From Lysobacter prati (GTDB lineage Bacteria; Pseudomonadota; Gammaproteobacteria; Xanthomonadales; Xanthomonadaceae), in the NCBI RefSeq assembly GCF_009765215.1, contig NZ_VLNV01000001.1, forward strand, positions 1,231,547 through 1,295,546: a stretch of DNA of 64,000 nucleotides, in the 5' to 3' direction. A model generated the notes under the pieces. The model searched no databases, was not told the origin of the DNA, and saw only the letters and a program-made list of their open reading frames with translations. Shown here in pieces: positions 39,002-48,174 of this stretch. Each line of letters opens with the position of its first letter. The first letter of the stretch is position 1. The position numbers and the translations under genes were made by a program.

Positions 39002-39874
39002 ATGACGACCGAAACCGCCCCCACCTACGTCTTCGACGCCACCGCCGACAATTTCGAGGCGCAAGTGCTGCAGAAATCCCTGCAGACGCCGGTACTGGTC
39101 GACTTCTGGGCGGAGTGGTGCGGCCCGTGCAAGACGCTCGGACCGATCCTGGAGAAGCTCGCCGCCGACTACCACGGCGCCTTCGAGTTGGCCAAGGTCG
39201 ACGTCGACAAGGAGCCGCAACTGGCCGGCGCCTTCCAGGTCCGGTCGATCCCGACCGTCTTCCTGGTCAAGGACGGGCAACTGGTCGACGGCTTCCCCGG
39301 AGCGCTGCCGGAGGGTCAGATCCGCGAATTCCTCAAGCACCACGGCGTCGAACCGGGCACCACAGCCGAACCCGATGCGGTTGAAGCGCCGGCGCCGGTG
39401 CTGGACCCGCACGAGGAAGTGGTGCGCCTGCGCGGTGAAGTCGCCGCCAATGACGACAACGCCGAGCTGCGCCTGGAGCTGGCCCTGGCCCTGCTCAAGA
39501 CCGGCGCCGCGCAGGAAGCCGAGCAACTGCTCGACGGCCTGCCCGCCAACCTGGCCACCGACGATCGCGCCCAGCGCGCCCGCTCTCGCCTGGAGTTCGC
39601 CTCGCTGCTCAAGGACGCGCCGCCGGCCGCGGTGCTGGAGGCCTCGATTGCCAGCAATCCCGACGACCTGCGTGCCCGCCACATCCTGGGTGCCCTGCAC
39701 ATCGTCGATGGCAATGCCGAGGCCGGGCTGGAGCAATTCCTCGAGATGCTGCGCCGCGACCGCACCTACGCCGAAGGCCTGCCGCGCAAGGCCCTGATCG
39801 ATGCCTTCCGGGTGGTCGAGGATGAGGAGCTGGTCGGGCGTTATCGGCGTCGGATGTCTTCGCTGCTGTTCTGA
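39002..39874 (+). CDS. cnoX: Thioredoxin-TPR co-chaperone (CnoX/YbbN)
   Basis: A 290-residue two-domain protein. Residues 1-115 are a thioredoxin fold with the redox motif WCGPC (C40 and C43) and a cis-Pro loop (VRSIPTVFLVKDG). Residues about 135-290 are TPR-like helices (RLELALALLKTGAAQEAEQLLDGLP, RARHILGALHIVDGNAEAGLEQFLEMLRRDRTY). In E. coli CnoX the motif is SxxC and the protein acts as a holdase with GroEL; here both cysteines are kept, as in Caulobacter CnoX, so reductase activity is expected. It is cytoplasmic. Confidence 0.9.
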   Translation: MTTETAPTYVFDATADNFEAQVLQKSLQTPVLVDFWAEWCGPCKTLGPILEKLAADYHGAFELAKVDVDKEPQLAGAFQVRSIPTVFLVKDGQLVDGFPGALPEGQIREFLKHHGVEPGTTAEPDAVEAPAPVLDPHEEVVRLRGEVAANDDNAELRLELALALLKTGAAQEAEQLLDGLPANLATDDRAQRARSRLEFASLLKDAPPAAVLEASIASNPDDLRARHILGALHIVDGNAEAGLEQFLEMLRRDRTYAEGLPRKALIDAFRVVEDEELVGRYRRRMSSLLF

Positions 39875-39946
39875 GGGAGAGGGGCGGGCTTCCTCAATAC
39901 GCATCCGTATGGCAGGCTACCCGCCCCACCCGTTTCCCCCTGCCGA

Positions 39947-40417
39947 ATGAAATCCAGCCACCTGCGCCTCGGCCTGAACCTCTGGCCGCCGTTTCTGTTC
40001 AGCGGCATCCGCGTCACCGCCATCGCTGCCGACTACCGCCATGCCCACGTCGAATTGCGCATGCGCCCCTGGAACCGCAACTACGTCGGGACCCACTTCG
40101 GCGGCAGCCTGTTCGCCATGACCGACCCGTTCTGGATGCTGTTGACGATGAACGCCCTGGGCAGCGAGTACTGGGTCTGGGACAAGGCCGCGGAGATCGA
40201 ATTCGTGAAGCCCGGACGCGGCACGGTCCATGCCGACTTCCGCCTCGACGAACGCACGCTCGTCGAACTGCGCCAGGCCACTGCCACCGGTGCCAAGACG
40301 CTGCGCTGGTTCAACACCGACGTCATCGACAGCGACGGCGATGTCGTCGCGCGTTTGCGCAAACAGCTCTACGTGCGTCAGAAACCGAAGCATCGAGACA
40401 CGGTGGAAGTGGCTTAA
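39947..40417 (+). CDS. DUF4442 hotdog-fold thioesterase-like protein
   Basis: A 156-residue protein. The pattern LRLGLNLWPPFLFSGIRVTAIAADYRHAHVELRMRPWNRNYVGTHFGGSLFAMTDPFWMLL is the DUF4442/YiiD-C hotdog family; NYVGTHFGGSLF is the substrate-loop equivalent of acyl-CoA thioesterases. It has no signal. An acyl-CoA thioesterase role is plausible but not shown for this family. It lies 72 bases after the co-chaperone gene on the same strand. Confidence 0.85.
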   Translation: MKSSHLRLGLNLWPPFLFSGIRVTAIAADYRHAHVELRMRPWNRNYVGTHFGGSLFAMTDPFWMLLTMNALGSEYWVWDKAAEIEFVKPGRGTVHADFRLDERTLVELRQATATGAKTLRWFNTDVIDSDGDVVARLRKQLYVRQKPKHRDTVEVA

Positions 40418-40477
40418 AACAAGCGAATTTCGCCTGTTTCCGACAGAAACTGACGCTGTGCGTCATCACATTTGTCT

Positions 40478-40494
40478 TCACATCCCAGATGTGA
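40478..40494. promoter_or_regulatory. Possible operator upstream of the kinase gene
   Basis: TCACATC-CCA-GATGTGA is a perfect 7-bp inverted repeat with a 3-base centre, 64 bases before the kinase ATG. A second short inverted repeat TGACG-CTGTG-CGTCA lies at 40451-40465. The spacing and position fit a regulator site; the regulator is unknown. Confidence 0.35.
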
Positions 40495-40557
40495 GGATGG
40501 CGTCGTGAGCTTTGCGAATCGACGGCGTATGCTCCCGTTTCGCGACAGGGGGACGCG

Positions 40558-42564
40558 ATGTCCGGACCAGCATCCAACATCGACAACGCATCGCCGTTAC
40601 CGGAGATCACCGGCTTTCACCTGCACAAGGTGATCAACCACGGTGGCATGTCGACCGTGTACCTGGGCAACCAGATCGCGTTGTCGCGCGAAGTCGCGAT
40701 CAAGGTGATGCTGCCGCTTGCGCTGGCCGACGAAGTCAGCCGTCGCCGCTTCGAGAATGAAGTGCGCACGATCGCGCGCCTCGAACACCCCAACATCGTC
40801 ACCATCCACGAGGTCGGCCGCACCCGCGAAGGCCTGCCCTACTACGCGATGCCGTACCTGCCGCGCGGCCACCTCGGCCAGCGTGATTTGAGCAAGGACG
40901 AGCCGCGCGCAGTCGAAGTCGCGCTGACGCTGTTGTCGGCGCTGGACTATGCGCACGCACGCGGCGTCGTGCATCGCGACGTCAAGGCCGAGAACGTGCT
41001 GTTCGACGACGGCGAACGCGTGCTGCTCGCCGACTTCGGCATCGCCCTGCGCCGCGGCTTCGGTCCGCGCGTCACCGCCGCCGGCCTGGCCGTGGGCAGC
41101 ACCGCCTACATGGCACCAGAACAGGCGCGTGGCGAAGACGTCGACGGCCGCGCCGATCTCTACAGCCTCGGCGTACTGCTGTGGGAGATGCTCACCAGCC
41201 GCCTGCCGTTCGAAGCCGCCGATGCACTGTCGATGGCGGTGATGCACGCGCAGGACCCGATCCCGAAATTGCCGCAGCACCTGCATCACTGGCAGCGCTT
41301 CATGAATCGCGCGCTGACCAAGCAGGCCGCGCATCGCTTCCAGGATGCCGCGCAGATGGCCAATGCCATCCGCGCCGTGCAGCAGCGCAAGCCCTGGACC
41401 GCAGCGCTGGAGGCGTTCGAACGCCTGCGTCCGTCGCGTCGCTGGGCAACGCCGATGTGGGCCGCGCTGGCCGTAGCTGCGGTCACCCTGGTCGTGCTGG
41501 GCTTCAGCATCGGCCGCGACGACGACAGCGACGCGCCTGCGCCGACCGAGCTCGTCGCCACTGCGCCCACGGCGACGACCACCGATGACCCGACCGACGC
41601 GATGCTGCAGCCGCTGCCGGAAGCGCCACTGCAGCGCGCGCTCGACGACGCACGGCAGCAGATCGCACGCGGTCGCCTGACCGAACCCGACGACGCCAAC
41701 GCCTTCGACAGCGTTCTGCTGGCCTGGCACACCGACAGCACCCACCCCGACGTGTCCAAGGCCATCGACGACCTCACGCTCGCACTGTCGACCCAGATCG
41801 TGCGCAGCGTGCGCGAAGGCAAGGGCCAGCGCGCGCGCGACCTGCTGACGCATGCCAACAACCTCGGCGAGCAGACCGGCACCGCCAGCTCTCCCGCCCA
41901 GGCTGACCTGCGCATGCAGGCCAGCAAGGCGCTCGACACCCGGCTGGAACAGGCGGTCCGCCGCCGCGACAAGGCCGACGTGCAGAGCACGACCGCGCTG
42001 GCCGGGCAGCTCGACCTGCCGCGCAAGCTCGACCCAGGTCTGCTCGCGAAGGCCAAGGCGATGCCGACCGGCTTCGCCCGTGGCGCCACCATCGACGTGA
42101 CCTCGCAGGCCAGTGCCAAGGTCAGCGCGACAATGACGCCGCGTCCGGTGTCGCGTCGCGAGTACGCCCGCTTCGCCGCCTCCAACGGCCGCACGCCGAC
42201 GCTGTGCCGCGAGCGCGCGTCACTGCTGCGCGTGATCGATCCCCGAGACTGGCAAAAGCCGGGATTCCGGCAGGAAGAGAACGACCCGGTCGTGTGCATC
42301 TCGCTCGAGGACGCCCAGGCGTACGCGCAGTGGTACAGCGCCCAGACCGGTCGCCGCTATCGCCTGCCCAGCGCCGAAGAGGCCGCCCACCTGCGCAGCG
42401 ACACCAGCAACCGTGCGCTGTCGATGTGGCTGCGCGACTGCGGCAGCAACTGCCAGCAGCGCCAGGTCGCCGGCGAATCCTGGCGCAGCCGCCAGGACCA
42501 GCGCACGCTGCTGGCCGAGCGTGGCTACGACGACGTCGGCTTCCGCCTGGTGCGCGAACGCTGA
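40558..42564 (+). CDS. Membrane Ser/Thr protein kinase with C-terminal FGE-sulfatase-like domain
   Basis: A 668-residue fusion behind AGGGGG. Residues about 20-280 are an active Hanks-type kinase: glycine loop INHGGMSTVYLG (26-37), K49 in VAIKV, HRDVKAEN (139-146), DFG (159-161) and APE (186-188). One membrane helix lies at about 300-318. The periplasmic part is first helical (residues about 345-500), then ends in a short domain (about 540-668) like formylglycine-generating enzyme: SRREYARFA, PVVCISLEDAQAYAQWYSAQTGRRYRLPSAEEAAHLR and GYDDVGFRLVRER. The middle of the FGE fold is shortened, so it is more likely a sensor than an enzyme. Domain combinations of this kind are known in Xanthomonadaceae. 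Confidence 0.9.
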   Translation: MSGPASNIDNASPLPEITGFHLHKVINHGGMSTVYLGNQIALSREVAIKVMLPLALADEVSRRRFENEVRTIARLEHPNIVTIHEVGRTREGLPYYAMPYLPRGHLGQRDLSKDEPRAVEVALTLLSALDYAHARGVVHRDVKAENVLFDDGERVLLADFGIALRRGFGPRVTAAGLAVGSTAYMAPEQARGEDVDGRADLYSLGVLLWEMLTSRLPFEAADALSMAVMHAQDPIPKLPQHLHHWQRFMNRALTKQAAHRFQDAAQMANAIRAVQQRKPWTAALEAFERLRPSRRWATPMWAALAVAAVTLVVLGFSIGRDDDSDAPAPTELVATAPTATTTDDPTDAMLQPLPEAPLQRALDDARQQIARGRLTEPDDANAFDSVLLAWHTDSTHPDVSKAIDDLTLALSTQIVRSVREGKGQRARDLLTHANNLGEQTGTASSPAQADLRMQASKALDTRLEQAVRRRDKADVQSTTALAGQLDLPRKLDPGLLAKAKAMPTGFARGATIDVTSQASAKVSATMTPRPVSRREYARFAASNGRTPTLCRERASLLRVIDPRDWQKPGFRQEENDPVVCISLEDAQAYAQWYSAQTGRRYRLPSAEEAAHLRSDTSNRALSMWLRDCGSNCQQRQVAGESWRSRQDQRTLLAERGYDDVGFRLVRER

Positions 42565-42630
42565 GGCAGGTCTGCCGGCCGGCGCAAGCCGCCAGCACGT
42601 GTCATCGAGACGTGCCCTACAATCCGCGCC

Positions 42631-43323
42631 ATGTCCGAGACCCTCCCCGGCGGCCGCCCCGCCACGAACCGCCCCAGCCTGCAACGGCTTTTTCTTACCG
42701 GCCTGCTCACGTTGCTGCCGATCTGGCTGACCTGGGTGGTCGTCAAGTTCGTGTTCGTGATGCTGTCGGAGATCAGCCAGCCGCTGATCACCCCGGTGCT
42801 GCAGAACCTGGCCGCCACTTCGCCGCAGACGCTGTCGTGGCTGGTCGAGCCGTGGGTGCGGACGATGCTGGCGATGCTGGCCACCGTCGCGGTGATCCTG
42901 TTCTCCGGCGTGATGGCAAGGCGCGTGTTCGGCCAGCGCATGCTGCGCTGGTTCGAGGCGCTGATCGATCGCATTCCGCTGGCCAGCACCATCTACGGCA
43001 GCGCGCGCAAGTTGCTCGACATCCTGCAGACCAAGCCCGACGGCACCCAGCGCGTGGTGCTGATCGACTTTCCGCACACGCAGATGAAGGCGATTGGTTT
43101 CGTCACCCGCGTGCTGCGCGAACAGGGCACCGGCCGCGAACTGGCCGCGGTGTACGTGCCGACCACGCCGAATCCGACCTCCGGCTATCTGGAAATCGTG
43201 CCGGTGGAGAACATCACGCCGACCGACTGGACCGTCGACCAGGCGATGAGCTTCATCATTTCCGGCGGCGCGGTGTCGCCCGACACCATTCCGTTCTCGC
43301 CACCGGCCGCGCCTCGCGCATGA
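42631..43323 (+). CDS. DUF502 family membrane protein
   Basis: A 230-residue protein. Two membrane helices (about residues 19-46 LFLTGLLTLLPIWLTWVVVKFVFVMLSE and about 78-100 VRTMLAMLATVAVILFSGVMA) precede a soluble domain with the family motifs LIDRIPLASTIYGSARKLLDIL, VVLIDFPHTQMKAIGFVT, VYVPTTPNPTSGYLEIVP and MSFIISGGAVSPDTIPF. DUF502 proteins are widespread and uncharacterised; plant homologues are LIKE COV proteins. It lies 66 bases after the kinase gene and 10 before the transporter gene, so the three may be co-transcribed. Confidence 0.92.
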   Translation: MSETLPGGRPATNRPSLQRLFLTGLLTLLPIWLTWVVVKFVFVMLSEISQPLITPVLQNLAATSPQTLSWLVEPWVRTMLAMLATVAVILFSGVMARRVFGQRMLRWFEALIDRIPLASTIYGSARKLLDILQTKPDGTQRVVLIDFPHTQMKAIGFVTRVLREQGTGRELAAVYVPTTPNPTSGYLEIVPVENITPTDWTVDQAMSFIISGGAVSPDTIPFSPPAAPRA

Positions 43324-43333
43324 GTTGCCACGC

Positions 43334-44113
43334 ATGAGCCTGCAGGGACGCACGCTGCACGACCGGGCGGTGTGGTTGTTCATCGTCCTGAGCGCGTTCT
43401 TCTGCGTCAACGCGGTGCTGGCCGAGTTCATCGGCGTGAAGATCTTCGCGCTCGAGGACACGCTCGGCATCGCGCCGCTGGAATGGAACCTGTTCGGCCA
43501 GACCGGTTCGCTGAGTTTCACTGCCGGCACGCTGCTGTGGCCGGTAGTGTTTTTGATGACCGACGTCATCAACGAGTTCTTCGGCCGTCGCGGCGTGCGC
43601 ATGATCTCGTGGCTGGCGGCGGCGCTGATCGTGTACGGCTTCGTGTTCGCGTTTGCGGCAATTTCCATTGCACCTGCCGACTGGTGGGTCAAGGCCGCAC
43701 AACCGGAGGGCGTCAGCGATTACCAGGCCGCATTCGCTGCCGTGTTCGGTCAGGGGCTGTGGACCATTGCCGGCTCGCTGGTCGCCTTCATGCTCGGCCA
43801 GCTGATCGACGTCGCCGTGTTCCACCGCATCCGCAACATCACCGGCGAGAAGTACGTGTGGCTGCGGGCGACCGGCTCGACCGCGGTATCGCAGCTGGTG
43901 GACAGCTTCGTCGTGCTCTACATCGCCTTCGTGCTGGGGCCGCAGAAGTGGCCGACCTCGCTGTTCCTGGCGGTGAGCACGGTCAACTACGCCTACAAGA
44001 TGCTGGCCGCGATCGCGCTTATTCCGCTGATCTACCTGGTACGTGCCGGCATCACGCGCTATCTGGGCGAAGATCGGGCGCGGCAGCTGCGTGAGGAAGC
44101 GGCGCTGGTGTAG
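43334..44113 (+). CDS. yhhQ: Queuosine precursor transporter (YhhQ/VUT family)
   Basis: A 259-residue membrane protein from ATG 43334 (a TTG at 43325 is also in frame). It has six or more helices and the family motifs FIGVKIF, LLWPVVFLMTDVINEFFGRRGVR, QLIDVAVFHRIRNITGEKYVWLRATGSTAVSQLVDSFVVLYIAF and STVNYAYKMLAAIALIPLIY. E. coli YhhQ imports preQ0 and preQ1 for queuosine in tRNA. The insert between helices 2 and 3 (EDTLGIAPLEWNLFGQTGSL) is longer than in E. coli. Confidence 0.9.
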   Translation: MSLQGRTLHDRAVWLFIVLSAFFCVNAVLAEFIGVKIFALEDTLGIAPLEWNLFGQTGSLSFTAGTLLWPVVFLMTDVINEFFGRRGVRMISWLAAALIVYGFVFAFAAISIAPADWWVKAAQPEGVSDYQAAFAAVFGQGLWTIAGSLVAFMLGQLIDVAVFHRIRNITGEKYVWLRATGSTAVSQLVDSFVVLYIAFVLGPQKWPTSLFLAVSTVNYAYKMLAAIALIPLIYLVRAGITRYLGEDRARQLREEAALV

Positions 44114-44122
44114 GTTGCGGGG

Positions 44123-44166
44123 CCCTTCGACTTCGGCCGTTCCGGCCTGCGCTCAGGGCGAACGGG
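44123..44166. repeat. Single GTTCGCCCTGAGCG...GAAGTCGAAGGG repeat
   Basis: One arm of the family at 8058-8176, on the minus strand, with inner stem GGCCG-GAA-CGGCC. It follows the transporter gene. Confidence 0.8.
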
Positions 44167-44249
44167 GTCACATTCCGTGACTTCCGACCTAAGCGCCCTC
44201 CGCCCGCCTCGGCCATGCTTGGCCATTCGGCCTTGCCCGGGGACCCTAC

Positions 44250-46061
44250 ATGCCGTTGCTGCGCCCGCTTGCCCTTGCCCTTGCCCTGACCCTCGCCTCC
44301 GCCGCAGCCGCGCCGGCCCTAGCCGCAGACACTCCGGCAACCGCATCGCAGACGGCCAGGACCGCCCGCCTCAACGCGCTCTACGAGCAGTACTGGGAAG
44401 AGCTGCTCAAGCTCAATCCGCTGCAGGCGACGTTCCAGGGCGACAACCGCTACAACGACCAACTGCCCAATACCCTGTCGGCGCAATACCGCCAGCAGAT
44501 GCACGACTTCAACACGCGCTGGCTGCAGTCGGTAAAAACGGTCGGTAGTGATGGCCTCGCCGGCCAGGACCTGCTGAGCTACCAGATCTTCGTGCGCGAC
44601 CGCGAGAAGTCGCTGGAGTCCGAGCAGTTCCCGACCTGGCAGCAGCCGGTGAACCAGTTCTACAACTTCGCCGCCACCGTCGCCCAGCTCGGTTCCGGCA
44701 CCGGTGCACAACCGTTCAAGACGCCGGCCGACTACGAGAACTGGCGCAAGCGTGCCGCCCAGGTGCCGGTCTTGTTCGAGCAGGCCATCGCAAACAGCCG
44801 CGAAGGCATGAAGAACGGCGTCGTGCAGCCGCGCGCACTGATGGTGAAGGTGATCCCGCAGCTCGACGCGCTGATCAAGGACAAGGCCGAGGACACGCTG
44901 TTCTGGAATCCGGTGAAGAACTTCCCGGCCAACTTCAGCGATGCCGACAAGCAGCGCCTGACCGCCGAGTACAAGTCCACGATCGAAGGCCAGCTGATGC
45001 CGGCCTACCGCCAGCTGCGCGCCTTCATCAACGATGAGTACCTGCCGGCCACGCGCACCACGTCCGGCCTGGATTCGCTGCCCAACGGCGCGGCCTGGTA
45101 TGCGTTCAACGCGCGCAACTCGACCACGACCAACCTCACGCCTGCGCAGATCCACCAGATCGGCCTGGACGAAGTCACGCGTATCCACGGCCTTATCGGC
45201 AAGGTCATGCAGCAGGCCGGCTTCAAGGGCTCGATGAAGGAGTTCTTCGCCTTCATGCAGACCGATCCGCGCTTCAGCTTCAAGGACGAGCCGGCACTGC
45301 TCGCCTACTACCGCGGCCTGGAAGCGAAGATCAACGAGAAGATCCCGGAGCAGTTCTCGCTGACGCCGAAGGCGCCGTTCGAGATCCGTCCGGTCGAAGC
45401 GTTCCGCGCGCAGTCCGCGGCCGGCGGCTCGTACCAGCGCCCGAGCCAGGACGGCAGCCGCCCGGGCATCTTCTACGTCAACACCTACGACCTTCCGACC
45501 CGCAAGACCTGGGACGCGGAGGACCTGTATCTGCATGAAGCGATTCCGGGCCACCACTTCCAGCTCGCACTGCAGCAGGAGCTGACCAACCTGCCCAAGT
45601 TCCGCCGCTTCGGCAGCGAGACCGCCTTCAGCGAAGGCTGGGGCCTGTACGCCGAATCGCTGGGCCGGGACCTGGGTGTATACGAAGACCCGTACTCGCA
45701 GTTCGGCTATCTGCAGAACGAGCTGTGGCGCGCGATCCGCCTGGTCGTCGATACCGGCCTGCACAGCAAGGGCTGGACCCGCGAGCAGGTGATCGCGTAC
45801 ATGTTGGACAACTCCGCCGAGAGCGAGACCCAGTCCACCGCCGAAGCCGAACGCTACATGGCCATCCCGGCGCAGGCGCTCGCCTACAAGATGGGCGAGC
45901 TGAAGATCCAGGAGCTGCGCGACCGCGCCGAGAAGGCCCTGGGGCCGAAGTTCGACGTGCGCAGGTTCCACGCCGAGGTGCTAAAGGACGGTTCAGTGCC
46001 GCTTGAGATCCTCGAGGGCAAGATCGACCGCTGGATTGCTTCGGAGAAGGCCGCCGGCTGA
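44250..46061 (+). CDS. DUF885 family protein (metallopeptidase-like), copy 1
   Basis: A 603-residue exported protein with a signal peptide ending near residue 26 (ASAAAAPALAADTPA). The DUF885 body includes LNPLQATFQGDNRYNDQLP, QDLLSYQIF, LGSGTGAQPFKTPADYENW and PRALMVKVIPQLDAL. The metallopeptidase-like site is DLYLHEAIPGHHFQLALQQEL (HE...H pattern), followed by TAFSEGWGLYAESLGRDLG with a possible third ligand Glu. DUF885 proteins are large periplasmic or lipid-anchored proteins seen as zinc peptidases by structure; substrates are unknown. The following gene is a close paralogue. Confidence 0.88.
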   Translation: MPLLRPLALALALTLASAAAAPALAADTPATASQTARTARLNALYEQYWEELLKLNPLQATFQGDNRYNDQLPNTLSAQYRQQMHDFNTRWLQSVKTVGSDGLAGQDLLSYQIFVRDREKSLESEQFPTWQQPVNQFYNFAATVAQLGSGTGAQPFKTPADYENWRKRAAQVPVLFEQAIANSREGMKNGVVQPRALMVKVIPQLDALIKDKAEDTLFWNPVKNFPANFSDADKQRLTAEYKSTIEGQLMPAYRQLRAFINDEYLPATRTTSGLDSLPNGAAWYAFNARNSTTTNLTPAQIHQIGLDEVTRIHGLIGKVMQQAGFKGSMKEFFAFMQTDPRFSFKDEPALLAYYRGLEAKINEKIPEQFSLTPKAPFEIRPVEAFRAQSAAGGSYQRPSQDGSRPGIFYVNTYDLPTRKTWDAEDLYLHEAIPGHHFQLALQQELTNLPKFRRFGSETAFSEGWGLYAESLGRDLGVYEDPYSQFGYLQNELWRAIRLVVDTGLHSKGWTREQVIAYMLDNSAESETQSTAEAERYMAIPAQALAYKMGELKIQELRDRAEKALGPKFDVRRFHAEVLKDGSVPLEILEGKIDRWIASEKAAG

Positions 46062-46145
46062 AGCCACCCCGTTTCGTTTCGCCCCGCCCCGCCCGTCGTC
46101 CGAAGGCGCGGGGCGCAAGATCCGCATTCACCAGGAGATCCATCC

Positions 46146-47969
46146 ATGAAGCTTCGCCCGCTCCTGCTCGCCATCGCCGTCACTACTGCGATCGCCGGCT
46201 GCAAGCCCTCCACCGAGACGGCCACTCCGGCCACCCCCGCCGCACCGGCCGCCACCCAGAATTCGCAGGCCAAGGCCGACCAGCTCAACAAGCTGTACGC
46301 CGACTACTGGGAAGCCAACCTCAAGCTCAACCCGATCGCGGCGACCTTCCAGGGCGACCCGCGCTACAACGACCAGCTGCCCGACTACTTCTCCGCGCAG
46401 TACCGCGAGCAGACCAAGCAGTTCACCAGCGAGTGGCTGGCCAAGGTCCAGGCGGTCGGCAGCGAAGGCCTCACCGGCCAGGACCTGCTGAGCTACGAGA
46501 TCTTCGTCGAAGACGCCAATGACACGCTGGAGTCGTTCAAGTACCCGGACTGGCAGCTGCCGATCAACCAGATGCATTCGCTGCCGTCTCTGGCCGTGCA
46601 GCTGGGCTCGGGCACCGGCGCGCAGCCGTTCAAGACCGTCAAGGATTACGACAACTGGCTGGCGCGCGCCAGCAAGCTGCCGACGCTGTTCGATTCGGTC
46701 ATCACCAGCATGCAGGAAGGTGTCACCGCCGGCGTGGTGCAGCCCAAGGCGCTGATGATCAAGGTGATCCCGCAGCTCGACGCGCTGGTCAAGGCCAAGC
46801 CGGAGGACACGCTGTTCTGGGGCCCGATCACGCAGATGCCCAAGGACTTCTCCGACGCCGACAAGAAGCGCCTGACCGACGCCTATCGGGTGATGATCGC
46901 CGACCAGCTGATGCCGGCGTACAAGAAGCTGCGCGCCTACATCAACGACGAATACCTGCCCAAGACCCGCGACACGGTCGGCCTGGACAAGCTGCCCGGC
47001 GGCGCCGAGTGGTATGCGTTCAACGCCAAGCAGAGCACGACCACCGACCTGACCCCGGAACAGATCCACAAGATCGGCCTGGACGAGGTCGCGCGCATCC
47101 ATGGCGAGATCCACAAGGTCATGGAGCAGGTCGGCTTCAAGGGTTCGATGCAGGACTTCTTCAAGTTCATGCAGAACGATCCGCGCTTCAGCTTCAAGGA
47201 CGAGAAGGCGCTGCTGGAGTACTACCGCGCGCTTGAAGCGAAGATCAACCAGAAGATCCCGGAGCAGTTCTCGCTGATTCCCAAGTCGCCGTTCGAGATC
47301 CGTCCGGTCGAGCCGTTCCGCGCGCAGTCCGCCGCGGGCGGCGAGTATCAGACGCCGAGCGAGGACGGCAGCCGTCCGGGCATCTTCTACGTCAACACCT
47401 ACGATCTGCCGACGCGCAAGACGTGGGATGCGGAAGACCTGTATCTGCATGAGGCCATCCCGGGCCACCACTTCCAGCTGGCACTGCAGCAGGAGCTGAA
47501 GAACCTGCCGGCGTTCCGCCGCTTCGGTGGCGAGAGTGCGTTCGCCGAAGGTTGGGGTCTGTACTCGGAGTCGCTGGGCAAGGACCTGGGTGTCTACACC
47601 GATCCGTACAACTACTTCGGTTATCTGCAGAACGAGCTGTGGCGCGCGATCCGCCTGGTCACCGACACCGGCCTGCATAGCAAGGGCTGGACTCGCGAGC
47701 AGGTGATCAAGTACATGCTCGACAACTCCGCCGAGAGCGAGACGCAGGCCACCGCCGAGGCCGAGCGTTACATCGCATGGCCGGGCCAGGCACTGGCGTA
47801 CAAGATCGGTGAGCTGAAGATCAAGGAGCTGCGTGCGAGGGCCGAGAAGGAACTGGGTCCGAAGTTCGACATCCGAGAGTTCCACGCCGAAGTGCTCAAG
47901 GACGGTGCGGTGCCGCTGAGCATCCTGGAAGGCAAGATCGATCGCTGGATCGCTGCCAAGAAGGGCTGA
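46146..47969 (+). CDS. DUF885 family lipoprotein (metallopeptidase-like), copy 2
   Basis: A 607-residue paralogue of copy 1, with long identical stretches such as FEIRPVEPFRAQSAAGGEYQ, GIFYVNTYDLPTRKTW, DLYLHEAIPGHHFQLALQQEL and WGLYSESLGKDLG. It differs at the N-terminus, which is a lipoprotein signal (LLLAIAVTTAIAGCKPS, Cys near residue 19) and so should be membrane-anchored while copy 1 is soluble. The start ATG has AGGAG about 8 bases before it. The two probably arose by tandem duplication and then took different locations in the envelope. Confidence 0.88.
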   Translation: MKLRPLLLAIAVTTAIAGCKPSTETATPATPAAPAATQNSQAKADQLNKLYADYWEANLKLNPIAATFQGDPRYNDQLPDYFSAQYREQTKQFTSEWLAKVQAVGSEGLTGQDLLSYEIFVEDANDTLESFKYPDWQLPINQMHSLPSLAVQLGSGTGAQPFKTVKDYDNWLARASKLPTLFDSVITSMQEGVTAGVVQPKALMIKVIPQLDALVKAKPEDTLFWGPITQMPKDFSDADKKRLTDAYRVMIADQLMPAYKKLRAYINDEYLPKTRDTVGLDKLPGGAEWYAFNAKQSTTTDLTPEQIHKIGLDEVARIHGEIHKVMEQVGFKGSMQDFFKFMQNDPRFSFKDEKALLEYYRALEAKINQKIPEQFSLIPKSPFEIRPVEPFRAQSAAGGEYQTPSEDGSRPGIFYVNTYDLPTRKTWDAEDLYLHEAIPGHHFQLALQQELKNLPAFRRFGGESAFAEGWGLYSESLGKDLGVYTDPYNYFGYLQNELWRAIRLVTDTGLHSKGWTREQVIKYMLDNSAESETQATAEAERYIAWPGQALAYKIGELKIKELRARAEKELGPKFDIREFHAEVLKDGAVPLSILEGKIDRWIAAKKG

Positions 47970-47975
47970 GCCCTG

Positions 47976-48017
47976 CGTTCGTCCTGAGCGTAGGCCCGCA
48001 GGGCCGAAGTCGAAGGA
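47976..48017. repeat. Single GTTCGTCCTGAGCGTAG repeat
   Basis: A plus-strand member of the family at 8058-8176, with inner stem GGCCC-GCA-GGGCC, lying 6 bases after the DUF885 copy 2 stop. Confidence 0.82.
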
Positions 48018-48029
48018 CCCGCGGTACCC

Positions 48030-48065
48030 GAACAGGCCGGCTTCTCGCCGGCCTGTTCTTTTTTT
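48030..48065 (+). terminator. Strong intrinsic terminator after the DUF885 genes
   Basis: GAACAGGCCGGC pairs with GCCGGCCTGTTC (12 bp, 5-base loop) and is followed by seven T residues (48059-48065). Confidence 0.93.
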
Positions 48066-48174
48066 GTCGAGCCTGGCAAATCTGAACAGGTATCAGAGCG
48101 CGTGGAGCGCGCTTGAAATTGAGCTTTCAGCCGCAAAATACTGTGGTTCAGCAATGCCTTACGACAATAGCCGG

